Below, piece by piece: positions 1-7,286 of a DNA stretch of 10,582 nucleotides. This DNA is from Ruminococcus sp. UBA1366 (GTDB lineage: Bacteria > Bacillota > Clostridia > Oscillospirales > Ruminococcaceae), in contig DBRO01000067.1 in NCBI GenBank assembly GCA_002306005.1, positions 7,964-18,545 of the forward strand. Reading direction: 5' to 3'. The position numbers were made by a program, and so were the translations under genes. The number at the start of each line of letters is the position of its first letter. Position 1 is the first letter of the stretch. The notes under the pieces were generated by a model. It worked only from the letters and a program-made list of their open reading frames with translations, searched no databases and was not told the origin of the DNA.

Positions 1-695
1 AAATCGCCCTGTGCAATCTTCTCATACACGTTGACGAGTTCATTTACAGGTGTTAGGATTGAGTCTTTCAGTTTGACTACAATTACAAATGTAAAGATCG
101 CTGTAATAGCTACGCAAACTAACAGAATAATCCATGCTTTCTTCATGACCTGTTCTGCTTCCTCTTGCTGTGTTACCGCATTTTTTTCAGCACTTGCAGA
201 AAACTTAGATAACATATCTTCCATCTTAGAAAATTCCGGCACATAGCTATCCATGTAAATTCTTTGCGCTTCTGTTATATTAGCCTCAGTTGGGTTATTC
301 AGTAATTCAGCGATTTGAGAACGATACTGTCCTGCTTCTGTCGCATATTCACCATATGTTTCGAGATCTTCGTCTCTAGAATTATCTCTTTGATTCTTAT
401 GATATTGCTGTAATGCCTCATTTGCTTCAACACCTGCATCCGATGCTTTCTGCATATATTCCGCTTGGTTCTCCGGTTCTACTAAAGCCCATGCAATATA
501 ACGCTGCACAGAAGCAATATTGAACTTTAATGTGCTAATGTACTGTGCGTTTGGTACTGTGTACTGTGCATATTTATCCACTTCACCGTTCAACTTAATG
601 ATATTGTAGATCGCTGATAGAATTGAGATAATCATCGCTAGCAACACCATACCAAATCCGAATAAAAGCTTTTTGCTAATGGTTAGATTTTTCAT
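1..695 (-). CDS. Methyl-accepting chemotaxis protein, N-terminal part (cut by window edge)
   Basis: Membrane chemoreceptor that would signal to CheA and CheW. Only the first 231 codons are in the window, and the frame is still open at the edge. Residues about 10-31 form a first membrane helix after a short basic N-terminus (MKNLTISKK). Residues about 32-186 form an extracytoplasmic, mostly helical region of the size and pattern of the four-helix-bundle MCP sensor (4HB_MCP). Residues about 187-208 form the second membrane helix. From about 209 a HAMP domain starts, with its usual Pro in SILTPVNEL. The signalling and methylation region lies outside the window. The start is an ATG with GGAAG seven bases upstream. 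It is last in the visible cheA-cheW-receiver order, 61 bp after the receiver gene. It looks more AT-rich than cheA (33-40% GC in two 60-base lines counted, against 50% in one cheA line) and uses AGA arginine codons. The ligand cannot be told from sequence. Confidence 0.9.
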   Translation of the reverse strand, partial: MKNLTISKKLLFGFGMVLLAMIISILSAIYNIIKLNGEVDKYAQYTVPNAQYISTLKFNIASVQRYIAWALVEPENQAEYMQKASDAGVEANEALQQYHKNQRDNSRDEDLETYGEYATEAGQYRSQIAELLNNPTEANITEAQRIYMDSYVPEFSKMEDMLSKFSASAEKNAVTQQEEAEQVMKKAWIILLVCVAITAIFTFVIVVKLKDSILTPVNELVNVYEKIAQGD

Positions 696-716
696 TTTCA
701 AACTTCCTTCCTGATA

Positions 717-731
717 ACGGCGATACGCCGT
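717..731 (-). other. Small perfect hairpin between receiver gene and MCP gene
   Basis: ACGGCG-ATA-CGCCGT forms a perfect 6-bp stem with a 3-base loop in the 61-bp gap, just upstream of the MCP ribosome binding site. No U tract follows it in the direction of transcription, so it does not look like an intrinsic terminator. It could be an mRNA stability or processing element separating the expression of the chemoreceptor from the genes upstream. The structure is seen in the sequence; the role is a guess. Confidence 0.4.
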
Positions 732-756
732 GATTTTATTCCTGTGATGAATCCAA

Positions 757-1488
757 TCAATTGATTTTGTCCATCAGCACGAAATCCATAAATTCCGATA
801 CCGTAATCTCTACGGGAATCACGCCGGGTCTTTCAAAAATGATGTATTCTCCGTCCGTATATACGCTGTAAAATAAATCCGGGTCCCGTAACTTCTGAAA
901 CTTCGGCAAGTGAAACAACTTGTTGCATTGAAACTGAATCTCTGTGCCGTTTTTCATCACAACTGTCAGCATATAGCCTTTTTCCGGATGCACATCATGG
1001 AAAAATCCCATTGGGTTACGGATTATTTTTTCACTCTCTGCGGCAGATGCCGGCTCTTCCTGTTGCGTTACCACTGAGGGGCAAAACCCCGATCTTGCCA
1101 AATCTCCTGCAATCGTATCCATGTCAAAGGGCTTATGCACAAAAAGATCACAGCCCTGTTCCCGCGCACGCTGCCGTAAATTCTCATCCGGTTGCATGAG
1201 AATCATCAGGATTTTTGCGCGATAATCCGGCGTCAAAGAAAATTGCTTTTCCAGATCCCGAATGACCCGCAGTGCTTTAATGCCATCCACACGGGGCATC
1301 ATGGCGTTTAGGCAGATTAAGCCATACGGCCTGTCTTCTTTCAGCGCCAACATAAAGGCATCCAATACCTGCATACCGTCTGCGACCGCATCACAGTCGC
1401 CGTATCCCGTCAGAAATCCATGTATAATATTCCGCTGCTGTTTATCATCCTCTGCAATCAGAACCCGTAATCGTTGATTTCTGGGCAA
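757..1488 (-). CDS. Degenerate response-regulator receiver fused to a DUF2442-like domain
   Basis: A 243-residue protein with two parts. Residues about 7-130 are a receiver (CheY-like) domain: the acidic cluster (E13, D14, D15 in VLIAEDD), the loop after beta-3 (NAMMPRVDG) and the conserved Lys (K119 in HKPFD) are clear. The phosphoacceptor Asp is Asn (N61, codon AAC at 1306-1308), and the Thr/Ser at the end of beta-4 is Leu (about L97 in ILMILMQ). It should therefore not accept phosphate from CheA in the usual way. After an acidic, Ser-rich linker (about 140-157), residues about 165-240 resemble DUF2442 (GYMLTVVMKNGTEIQF, then FQKLRDPDLF and an E-rich end). That match is from memory of the pattern and is moderate. 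No HTH or catalytic output domain is seen. The start chosen is TTG, 6-8 bases after AGAGGTG; an in-frame GTG at 1497 lies inside that ribosome binding site and is less likely. It sits between cheW and the MCP gene. Confidence 0.85.
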   Translation of the reverse strand: MPRNQRLRVLIAEDDKQQRNIIHGFLTGYGDCDAVADGMQVLDAFMLALKEDRPYGLICLNAMMPRVDGIKALRVIRDLEKQFSLTPDYRAKILMILMQPDENLRQRAREQGCDLFVHKPFDMDTIAGDLARSGFCPSVVTQQEEPASAAESEKIIRNPMGFFHDVHPEKGYMLTVVMKNGTEIQFQCNKLFHLPKFQKLRDPDLFYSVYTDGEYIIFERPGVIPVEITVSEFMDFVLMDKIN

Positions 1489-1494
1489 GCTTTC

Positions 1495-1501
1495 CACCTC
1501 T
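1495..1501 (-). promoter_or_regulatory. Ribosome binding site deciding the receiver-gene start
   Basis: AGAGGTG lies 6 bases before the TTG at 1488. It overlaps the alternative in-frame GTG at 1497, which would then have no ribosome binding site of its own. Confidence 0.6.
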
Positions 1502-1547
1502 GCTTTACATTAAACTTCCTTTTCTTTAGTAATCCCTGTAAAATTTC

Positions 1548-2069
1548 TTATGTTTCCGCAGTAATTTGGCTGAGAACCTCCACTTCGTCATCCTCCAGCA
1601 GTTTGTGACAATCCAATAACAGCTTCACGCTTCCGCCGGATTTTCCCACGCCGGTAATGTATTTTTTACCGGATTTCTTCACCTCCGGCGGCGGTGCAAT
1701 GTCTTCATCATTGAGTTTCACCACTTCAGAGACACTATCCACGATGAGCCCGATACAGATATCCGTGGTATCAATTACAATGATACACGTTCTGCCATCG
1801 TACTCTCGTTGTTCCTTCTTAAAACGCAGCCTTGCATCCATCACGGGAATGATTTTTCCGCGAAGATTGGTAATCCCGCGAACGTAATCCGGCATTTCCG
1901 GCACAGCTGTAATTGGCTGAATTCCGATAATTTCAGTAATATACCGGATTTCCATACCATACAGCTCTTGATCCATGGAAAAGATCAGATATTTTCCTTT
2001 CAGGGTGTCTTCTTCTGTTTCCAGCATTGCAGCGCGTTCTTCGCTGCTTGCGGCAACCAATTCAGGCAT
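1548..2069 (-). CDS. cheW: Chemotaxis coupling protein CheW
   Basis: Cytoplasmic adaptor that links chemoreceptors to the CheA kinase. The 173-residue protein is one CheW domain (about 24-165) preceded by an acidic tail of about 22 residues. Typical blocks are visible: KYLIFSMDQELYGMEI at the start of the domain, ITAVPEMPDYVRGITNLRG followed by KIIPVMDAR, and IVDSVSEVV in the second half. The NLRG-xIxPxxD block is the family hallmark. The length is slightly above the usual 140-165 because of the N-terminal tail. The ATG start has AGGAGG eight bases upstream. It begins 27 bp after the cheA stop and is followed 59 bp later by the receiver gene, so cotranscription with cheA is very likely. Confidence 0.96.
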   Translation of the reverse strand: MPELVAASSEERAAMLETEEDTLKGKYLIFSMDQELYGMEIRYITEIIGIQPITAVPEMPDYVRGITNLRGKIIPVMDARLRFKKEQREYDGRTCIIVIDTTDICIGLIVDSVSEVVKLNDEDIAPPPEVKKSGKKYITGVGKSGGSVKLLLDCHKLLEDDEVEVLSQITAET

Positions 2070-2096
2070 CTGCCAAACCTCCTTTTATTGATTTTG

Positions 2097-4217
2097 TTAT
2101 AAATTCAACAGCCCAGATATATTCAGTATCAGACTGATACTACCATCGCCCAACAATGTACAGCCTGCAAGGCCTTCCACGCGCCGGATATTTTTCATGT
2201 AGTCCGGCAGCGCCTTGACAACAACCTGATACTGTCCAATTAATTCATCCGCAAACAAGCACCAAGTCTTGCCTTCGTATTCAATCACAAGCATAATTCC
2301 CTGTGTAAAATCCGTTATGTCGGTTTTTACATTAAAAATCTGATGCAGCCGCACAATCGGATAGCACTGTCCGCGCAGCATGATCATTTCCATCCCTTCC
2401 GGATCGCGGATGAGATCCTGCTTCTTTGCCCGGAATGTTTCCTTAATCGAAGTGGTTGGCAGCGTGTAGCGCGCCTCACCCACTCGGATATTCATGCCAT
2501 CGATAATGGCCAATGTCAGAGGAATTTTTAATGTTGTGACCATTCCTCTTCCTTCCGTGCTATCCACGGTAACACTGCCGCCCACTTCTTCTAGGTTTCG
2601 AATTGCAACATCCATGCCCACGCCCCTGCCGGAATACTCCGTAATCGTTTCATTGGTAGAAAATCCGGGAAGAAAAATCAAATTAAAAATTTCTTTGTCC
2701 GTCATATCCTCCGGAGATTTTGTGAGCAGTCCACGACTTGCGGCTTTATCCAGAATGCGTTCTTTATCCAGTCCCCTGCCGTCATCCCGAATGGTGACGA
2801 TAACATCCCCGCCGGCATTTTTTGCTTCCAACACAACGGTTCCTTTTCGGGGCTTGCCCATTGCCTCCCGTTCGTCCGGCATTTCAATCCCGTGATCCAC
2901 GGAATTCCGTACAATATGCATCAACGGATCCGAAATATGCTCGATGATATTCTTATCCACCTCGGTATTTTCCCCGATAAGAATTAAGTCCACTTCTTTA
3001 TTGAGCTTATGGCTCATATCGCGCACCACGCGGTTCATTTTCCGGAATGTTGGTGCTAACGGTACCATCCGAATGGTCATCACCATATCCTGAATTTCAC
3101 CGGTAATCTTCCGCAGCTGACGGGAGGCTTTATAGAAATTATTTAACTTTAGCGTTGCAAGTTCCGGGTTTTGCGTGACCATCGCTTCAGCAATGACCAA
3201 TTCCCCCACCATATCCATCAGCATATCCAGCTTTTTTACATCCACACTAATCATACTCTGATGCACAATTCGCATTTCAGTAGGCTCGTTTGCCGATGGT
3301 GCTGCCTGTTCTGCAGGAGCAACACCGGACTGCGCAATAGCCTCCGGCTTTTCTGGCTCCTCCGCAGAAAGCTCTGCTGCTTCCGGCAGTATTTCGGTAA
3401 GCTCCACACGCTCCACGTAGGGACTGTTCTGTAAAAACTCTAATAGCAAGTCATAGCTGCGTGCTGTTTTCATCGTCAGAGTAAAGCCGGATTTTCGCAC
3501 GATATCCGCTGTTTGACTGTTTTCGGTAATATCCGGCGGATAGTAGGAAACAACTTCCCCGATTTTTGTGAAATTATTCACCACATAAAACGCACGGATA
3601 TTCTCCATTTCGCAGTTTTCCTCAAAGAAAAGATGACCTTCATATAAGGAAAACTGCGCATCTGATGATTCCGGTTCATCTAGTTCAGTGATTTCCTGCT
3701 GTTCTTCCACACCAGTTTGACCGGATGATGCTGACTGCGGTACTTCTTCCACCGGTACTGCAACCGATTCTGTACCTACAAATTCCTTCGCCGGTTTTTC
3801 AGGGCTTTCTCCGCGCAGCTCCTGTAGAAAATCTTGTGCGCGTGCGACTAGTTCATCTGCCGGTGCATCGGATTGCTTGGTCGTCTGAATCTTTTCCAGC
3901 TCTGTGCGGATAAAATCCGCGCTTTCCAGCACCAAATCGGATAATTTTGAATTATCCACCGTAATGTGATCGTTTTCTCGGATAAATTGAAAAACGTCTT
4001 CCAATGCGTGCGAAAGCGATGCAATATTGGTATACAGCATCATCGAAGATGATCCCTTGATTGTGTGCATGATGCGGAAAATCTCGTTGACCGCCTCATC
4101 ATGAAAAACTCCCCTGCGTTCACTTTCCAGAATCAGCTTCTCTAGTTGCTCCAAATTCTGAAATGACTCATAGATAAAAATATCCAGCATTGGTTCCATG
4201 GATAACATATTTTCCAA
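2097..4217 (-). CDS. cheA: Chemotaxis histidine kinase CheA
   Basis: Cytoplasmic kinase that autophosphorylates under the control of chemoreceptors and passes phosphate to receivers. The domains of the 706-residue protein, in order, are: P1 Hpt (about 5-110) with H51 in MHTIKGSSSMM; a Pro/Glu-rich linker; a P2-like receiver-binding domain (about 188-277); a second linker; P3 dimerisation (about 322-385, KKLDMLMDMVGELVIAEA); P4 ATPase (about 390-565) with N box HIVRNSVDHGIE (434-445), G1 DDGRGLD (478-484) and G2 GRGVGMD (530-536); and P5 CheW-like (about 570-706). All the key residues looked for are present, so it should be an active kinase. The start is TTG with GGAGG nine bases upstream. ATG codons at residues 4 and 7 are further from that site. 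It leads the chemosensory operon. No cheY, cheB, cheR or cheD is seen in the window. Confidence 0.97.
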   Translation of the reverse strand: MENMLSMEPMLDIFIYESFQNLEQLEKLILESERRGVFHDEAVNEIFRIMHTIKGSSSMMLYTNIASLSHALEDVFQFIRENDHITVDNSKLSDLVLESADFIRTELEKIQTTKQSDAPADELVARAQDFLQELRGESPEKPAKEFVGTESVAVPVEEVPQSASSGQTGVEEQQEITELDEPESSDAQFSLYEGHLFFEENCEMENIRAFYVVNNFTKIGEVVSYYPPDITENSQTADIVRKSGFTLTMKTARSYDLLLEFLQNSPYVERVELTEILPEAAELSAEEPEKPEAIAQSGVAPAEQAAPSANEPTEMRIVHQSMISVDVKKLDMLMDMVGELVIAEAMVTQNPELATLKLNNFYKASRQLRKITGEIQDMVMTIRMVPLAPTFRKMNRVVRDMSHKLNKEVDLILIGENTEVDKNIIEHISDPLMHIVRNSVDHGIEMPDEREAMGKPRKGTVVLEAKNAGGDVIVTIRDDGRGLDKERILDKAASRGLLTKSPEDMTDKEIFNLIFLPGFSTNETITEYSGRGVGMDVAIRNLEEVGGSVTVDSTEGRGMVTTLKIPLTLAIIDGMNIRVGEARYTLPTTSIKETFRAKKQDLIRDPEGMEMIMLRGQCYPIVRLHQIFNVKTDITDFTQGIMLVIEYEGKTWCLFADELIGQYQVVVKALPDYMKNIRRVEGLAGCTLLGDGSISLILNISGLLNL

Positions 4218-4226
4218 GCCGTCGTT

Positions 4227-4231
4227 CCTCC
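4227..4231 (-). promoter_or_regulatory. Ribosome binding site deciding the cheA TTG start
   Basis: GGAGG is followed by nine bases and then TTG, an ideal spacing. The first downstream ATG would be 18 bases away, so the TTG start is preferred. Confidence 0.7.
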
Positions 4232-4357
4232 CTGCCGTATAAATTTGACACCCAGTTCCCTTATTTTGTTTGTTTGCTGAACCAAACCAGTCTACATAAA
4301 TTTCATGATTATTGTGATGCGAAAATGAATAAGTTGCTTTGAATTCGTTCTATTAAT

Positions 4358-4396
4358 AAAAAAAGATAATCTACTTTTATTATAGAGCAGATTATC
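4358..4396 (-). terminator. Intrinsic terminator after the LuxR-type gene
   Basis: On the minus strand GATAATCTGCT pairs with AGTAGATTATC (11 bp, one G-U wobble) around a 10-base loop, followed by seven T. It stands about 195 bp past the LuxR-type stop and about 140 bp before the cheA start, so it separates the two transcription units. Confidence 0.85.
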
Positions 4397-4567
4397 CCGA
4401 TTTTCATACCACAAAATGTAGTATATTGTCGAATATATCGCAAATTACAGCAATTTTACGCATTCACCCTTTGATTTTTACTCTGAAACATTACGAATAT
4501 TTGTTAATATATTTTCCTTATGCTAACTTGCAACCAAAAATGCACAAAACTCGTACAAATTATCGTC

Positions 4568-4588
4568 ACACTGGAAGTTTTCCTGTGT
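4568..4588 (-). other. Hairpin just after the LuxR-type stop codon
   Basis: ACACAGGAA and TTCCAGTGT form a symmetric hairpin (4 + 4 pairs around one mismatch, with a 3-base loop) starting three bases after the TAA stop. There is no T tract, so it is not a standard terminator. It may protect the mRNA 3' region or may be chance. Confidence 0.3.
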
Positions 4589-4591
4589 TCA

Positions 4592-7081
4592 TTATATCTC
4601 TTTTTCCACCAATTCTGCACGAGAATGCACATCCAACTTACTATACACATTCCGGAGAATCGTCCGTACAGTCTTTTCCGAAATAATTAGTTCTGTGGCA
4701 ATCTCCTTTGCACTTAAGCGGTGCTTGGCAAGCAAAGCAACCTCTCGTTCGCGCGGAGTCAGCGGCGATTTTTCGCGATGAATTGCATTATGGATCACCG
4801 CAACACCAGCCATTTGTTTATAGTAAAGCTGGCGGATTTCTTTGATATGTAGATCTGCATCCGGCAAAACAACACGAAGCTTTTCATGCTCTGCGGAGGT
4901 CATCTCATTCAGTAAACGAACAGAACTGCCATGCACAGCAATCAGCAAGTAGGCTTGATCCGCAGCCGCAAGGCAAAGTGCTTCTCGCAAGTGTGCATAC
5001 GCTCTTTCATCTTGTCCGGTTTGGCGGTAGGCAGCCGCCAGATAATTATTGTAATAAATCATCGGCAATAGGCAGGAAAGCTCCTCTGCCTGTTGTAAAA
5101 AGCTTTCTGTCGCACCAATCAGCTGGCTGTATTTCTGTTCGCTCAGCAATTTTCCAGCTTGAATAATCTGCGCATAGGGCAATGCCGAGCGAAATATCAG
5201 TTCCGGAATCTCCGGTCCTTGCAAAAAAACAGTATCATCTAACGCATAATCGCCCAATACGCATTGTAAAATTCCCAGCGATAATTTTGCTGTTAGTCGA
5301 GTGTTTTCGCTCTTCTCCGTTGTAAGATACCGCTTGATATGCTTCAGTGCACGAAAAAAGCCCGTAACATCTCCGCGCAGGATGGCAATCCGCGCCAACA
5401 CTTGCTCAGCACAGATACAAATCAGTTCTCTGCCCTCACTCTTGGCAATATAGATGGCTTTATAGCAATGAATTTCGGCTTCTTCATCCCTGCCTTGAAA
5501 CAGCATTGCCTCCGCATAAAAGCCGCTATCCGCACCGACAAAGCTGTTGCCGGTTAGTTTATTATAATACGGAAAATACGTCCGGCAAGCCTGTGTACTG
5601 GTCAGCAACGCACCGGATTTTCTCCAGAATATATATGCCAGTGAGGATGCCCCGCAGTTGTTCGGCATGGCCGAAGTTAAAATCTTGCTGGGTTCTTTCT
5701 GCATCATATAGACTTGTTTCCACTGCTCCCCCATGGCCGGAACATCCTTTACTTTTGTGACGGAATCCAGCAGCAAATATTCTGCCTGTAAGCGGTTCAG
5801 TTCGTTTTGTGAAAGACCGGCAGGGTTTTCCTTTAACGCAATTTGAATGCTCTTGGCAATCGTTTGATACCACAGTATTTTCATGTCAAGCAACATAAAT
5901 AACGCACAATGCATCAATGCGTGCGGATAACGCACCTGTATGTTCCGCGGACATAGCCGCAATACTTCTTCCATAAAAGCAACAACGCGCTGTGCATTCT
6001 GTTCGCAAAGATATTTATTATCCATATTCAGCGCCAGCACGGCTTGATAATCCCCCACGGTAAGATACAACTGGGCAGCTTCCATCAACCGACTGCGTTT
6101 TTCACAAGATTTTGCCGCAGTCATAACCGTTCTGTAGTACTCTTGTTCTGATAAAGAAGACCGAATCTGCCGTAATGCATACTGTCGCAGCAAATCAAAG
6201 AGCTGATAGGTATTCGTATTGATATCAAAACGCACAAGGGCGTGATACCGCAGAAAATCATCCGCTTCACGCGTGAGCACCGAACATCCGGCAATTTCAG
6301 CTGCTTGCGCCGCATCAAATCGATCCAGCAGGCTAACCTTCATCAGAAATTCCTGTTCCGATTCATCCAGCAGATCCCAAACCGTATGTTTTATCAGCTG
6401 TTCCAGCGCATGGTAGCAATCCGCCGTACCGTGCTTCTGATATTGTTTCAATATACAGGCAACCGCCGACGGACAGCCTTCCGAAATTCTCATAACTGCA
6501 TCCAGATCATGCTCATTTACACGCACGCCCTCGCTTCGAAATCTGGCGGCAACAGTGTTGCAATCCAAAAGGAAATCTTCCGGTCCAATTCGGTAAATTT
6601 CATTGGTATACAGAAAGCCTCGCTTTTGTGCATCAATGTTACTTGTGACAAAAATCATATGCAGGTTTTCACAGCCATGCATGGAAAACGCGCGGATGAC
6701 TTCATAAGGGTGTACAAACCGAACCAATTCGTAATGATCCAGTACAAGATATGTTGGGGTATCCCATTGCAGGTGCCGCAGCGTGGTAATCATCGCAATC
6801 AGTGTATCCAAATCCGGCGTTTGGGTGGTTTCCGCCCTATGTGCGTGCCACAATCCGCTCTCTTGAAACATCTCGCATAATTGGTTCCATGTAAGAACTG
6901 CGGTTTCGCCCATACAAGTATGCCATTTTACCAATGCTCCCTGCTGTTGCTGTTCTTCCAAATACATTTGCAGAGCACTGGTTTTCCCATATCCCTGCGG
7001 TGCCTCTATCATTGTCACCGGGAATTTGTTAATGGTATATAATTTTTCTTTTAATAATTCGGTAATCAATATCTTTTTCAT
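4592..7081 (-). CDS. MalT/LAL-type LuxR family transcriptional regulator
   Basis: Large signal-responsive activator of the STAND class: NTP binding and a ligand signal are expected to drive oligomerisation and DNA binding. In the 829-residue protein, residues about 20-330 form the ATPase part, with Walker A APQGYGKT (27-34) and a Walker B-like strand YLVLDH (111-116). The following strand IFVTSN lacks the Arg seen at that place in MalT. Residues about 330-760 are helical and TPR-like, the usual sensor region. Residues 772-829 are a LuxR HTH (LTPREREVALLA, AKEIA, SEKTVRTILRNVYSKL) ending right at the C-terminus. The ATG chosen follows AAGGA by 5 bases; a GTG 36 bases upstream is in frame but has no ribosome binding site. 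It is a single-gene unit with its own promoter and terminator. Its target genes and ligand are not evident. It could control the neighbouring units, but nothing in the sequence proves this. Confidence 0.93.
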   Translation of the reverse strand: MKKILITELLKEKLYTINKFPVTMIEAPQGYGKTSALQMYLEEQQQQGALVKWHTCMGETAVLTWNQLCEMFQESGLWHAHRAETTQTPDLDTLIAMITTLRHLQWDTPTYLVLDHYELVRFVHPYEVIRAFSMHGCENLHMIFVTSNIDAQKRGFLYTNEIYRIGPEDFLLDCNTVAARFRSEGVRVNEHDLDAVMRISEGCPSAVACILKQYQKHGTADCYHALEQLIKHTVWDLLDESEQEFLMKVSLLDRFDAAQAAEIAGCSVLTREADDFLRYHALVRFDINTNTYQLFDLLRQYALRQIRSSLSEQEYYRTVMTAAKSCEKRSRLMEAAQLYLTVGDYQAVLALNMDNKYLCEQNAQRVVAFMEEVLRLCPRNIQVRYPHALMHCALFMLLDMKILWYQTIAKSIQIALKENPAGLSQNELNRLQAEYLLLDSVTKVKDVPAMGEQWKQVYMMQKEPSKILTSAMPNNCGASSLAYIFWRKSGALLTSTQACRTYFPYYNKLTGNSFVGADSGFYAEAMLFQGRDEEAEIHCYKAIYIAKSEGRELICICAEQVLARIAILRGDVTGFFRALKHIKRYLTTEKSENTRLTAKLSLGILQCVLGDYALDDTVFLQGPEIPELIFRSALPYAQIIQAGKLLSEQKYSQLIGATESFLQQAEELSCLLPMIYYNNYLAAAYRQTGQDERAYAHLREALCLAAADQAYLLIAVHGSSVRLLNEMTSAEHEKLRVVLPDADLHIKEIRQLYYKQMAGVAVIHNAIHREKSPLTPREREVALLAKHRLSAKEIATELIISEKTVRTILRNVYSKLDVHSRAELVEKEI

Positions 7082-7086
7082 TTTCG

Positions 7087-7091
7087 TCCTT
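7087..7091 (-). promoter_or_regulatory. Ribosome binding site deciding the LuxR-type gene start
   Basis: AAGGA lies five bases before the ATG at 7081. This favours that ATG over the upstream GTG at 7117. Confidence 0.6.
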
Positions 7092-7195
7092 AGATGGATA
7101 CCCTGCATAAAAACCACACAGCATATCCTGTTTATTTACATTCCATTTTTTGTTTCGAAATCATTCCGCAAGGGAAACATCGTATCCTTGTACAA

Positions 7196-7224
7196 ATTAT
7201 ACGACACGTGAGACATTTTGTCAA
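7196..7224 (-). promoter_or_regulatory. Consensus sigma-A promoter of the LuxR-type gene
   Basis: TTGACA (7224-7219), exactly 17 bases, then TATAAT (7201-7196): a full match to the housekeeping consensus. The predicted transcription start is near 7189, which gives a leader of about 108 bases before the ATG at 7081. The spacer contains CACGTG, a palindrome that could bind a regulator. Confidence 0.85.
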
Positions 7225-7286
7225 TCATGATAGCATAAATCGCCGGATCTTTTGTTTGATTTTGTATAATTCGCACAAGAAAAAAC

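Larger units (their letters stand above)
4218..4591 (-). other. Intergenic region between the LuxR-type gene and cheA
   Basis: This AT-rich stretch of 374 bp has no gene. From the LuxR stop it holds a small hairpin (4568-4588), about 170 bases with nothing recognisable, the intrinsic terminator at 4358-4396, and then a 140-bp stretch that must contain the cheA promoter if cheA is not read through. No convincing TTGACA/TATAAT pair and no motility-sigma (TAAA-N15-GCCGATAA type) site was found there on the minus strand. Confidence 0.6.

Noticed and set aside
1505-1525. ATG directly followed by TAA after GGAAG, in the gap between cheW and the receiver gene (a start-stop element)
   Set aside because: The spacing is only four bases and such triplets occur often by chance; nothing else supports a regulatory role.
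4218-4357. Possible motility-sigma promoter for cheA
   Set aside because: No TAAA-N15-GCCGATAA-like pair was found on the minus strand, and the sigma-A-like matches (for example CAACTT with AATAAT) are too poor to call.
6242-6880. Open frame on the plus strand (212 codons) opposite the LuxR-type gene
   Set aside because: It is antisense to the ATPase region carrying Walker-type motifs, has no family features, and is a shadow frame.
7117-7117. Upstream GTG as start of the LuxR-type gene (12 more residues)
   Set aside because: It has no ribosome binding site, whereas the ATG at 7081 has AAGGA at a good distance and starts the usual family N-terminus.
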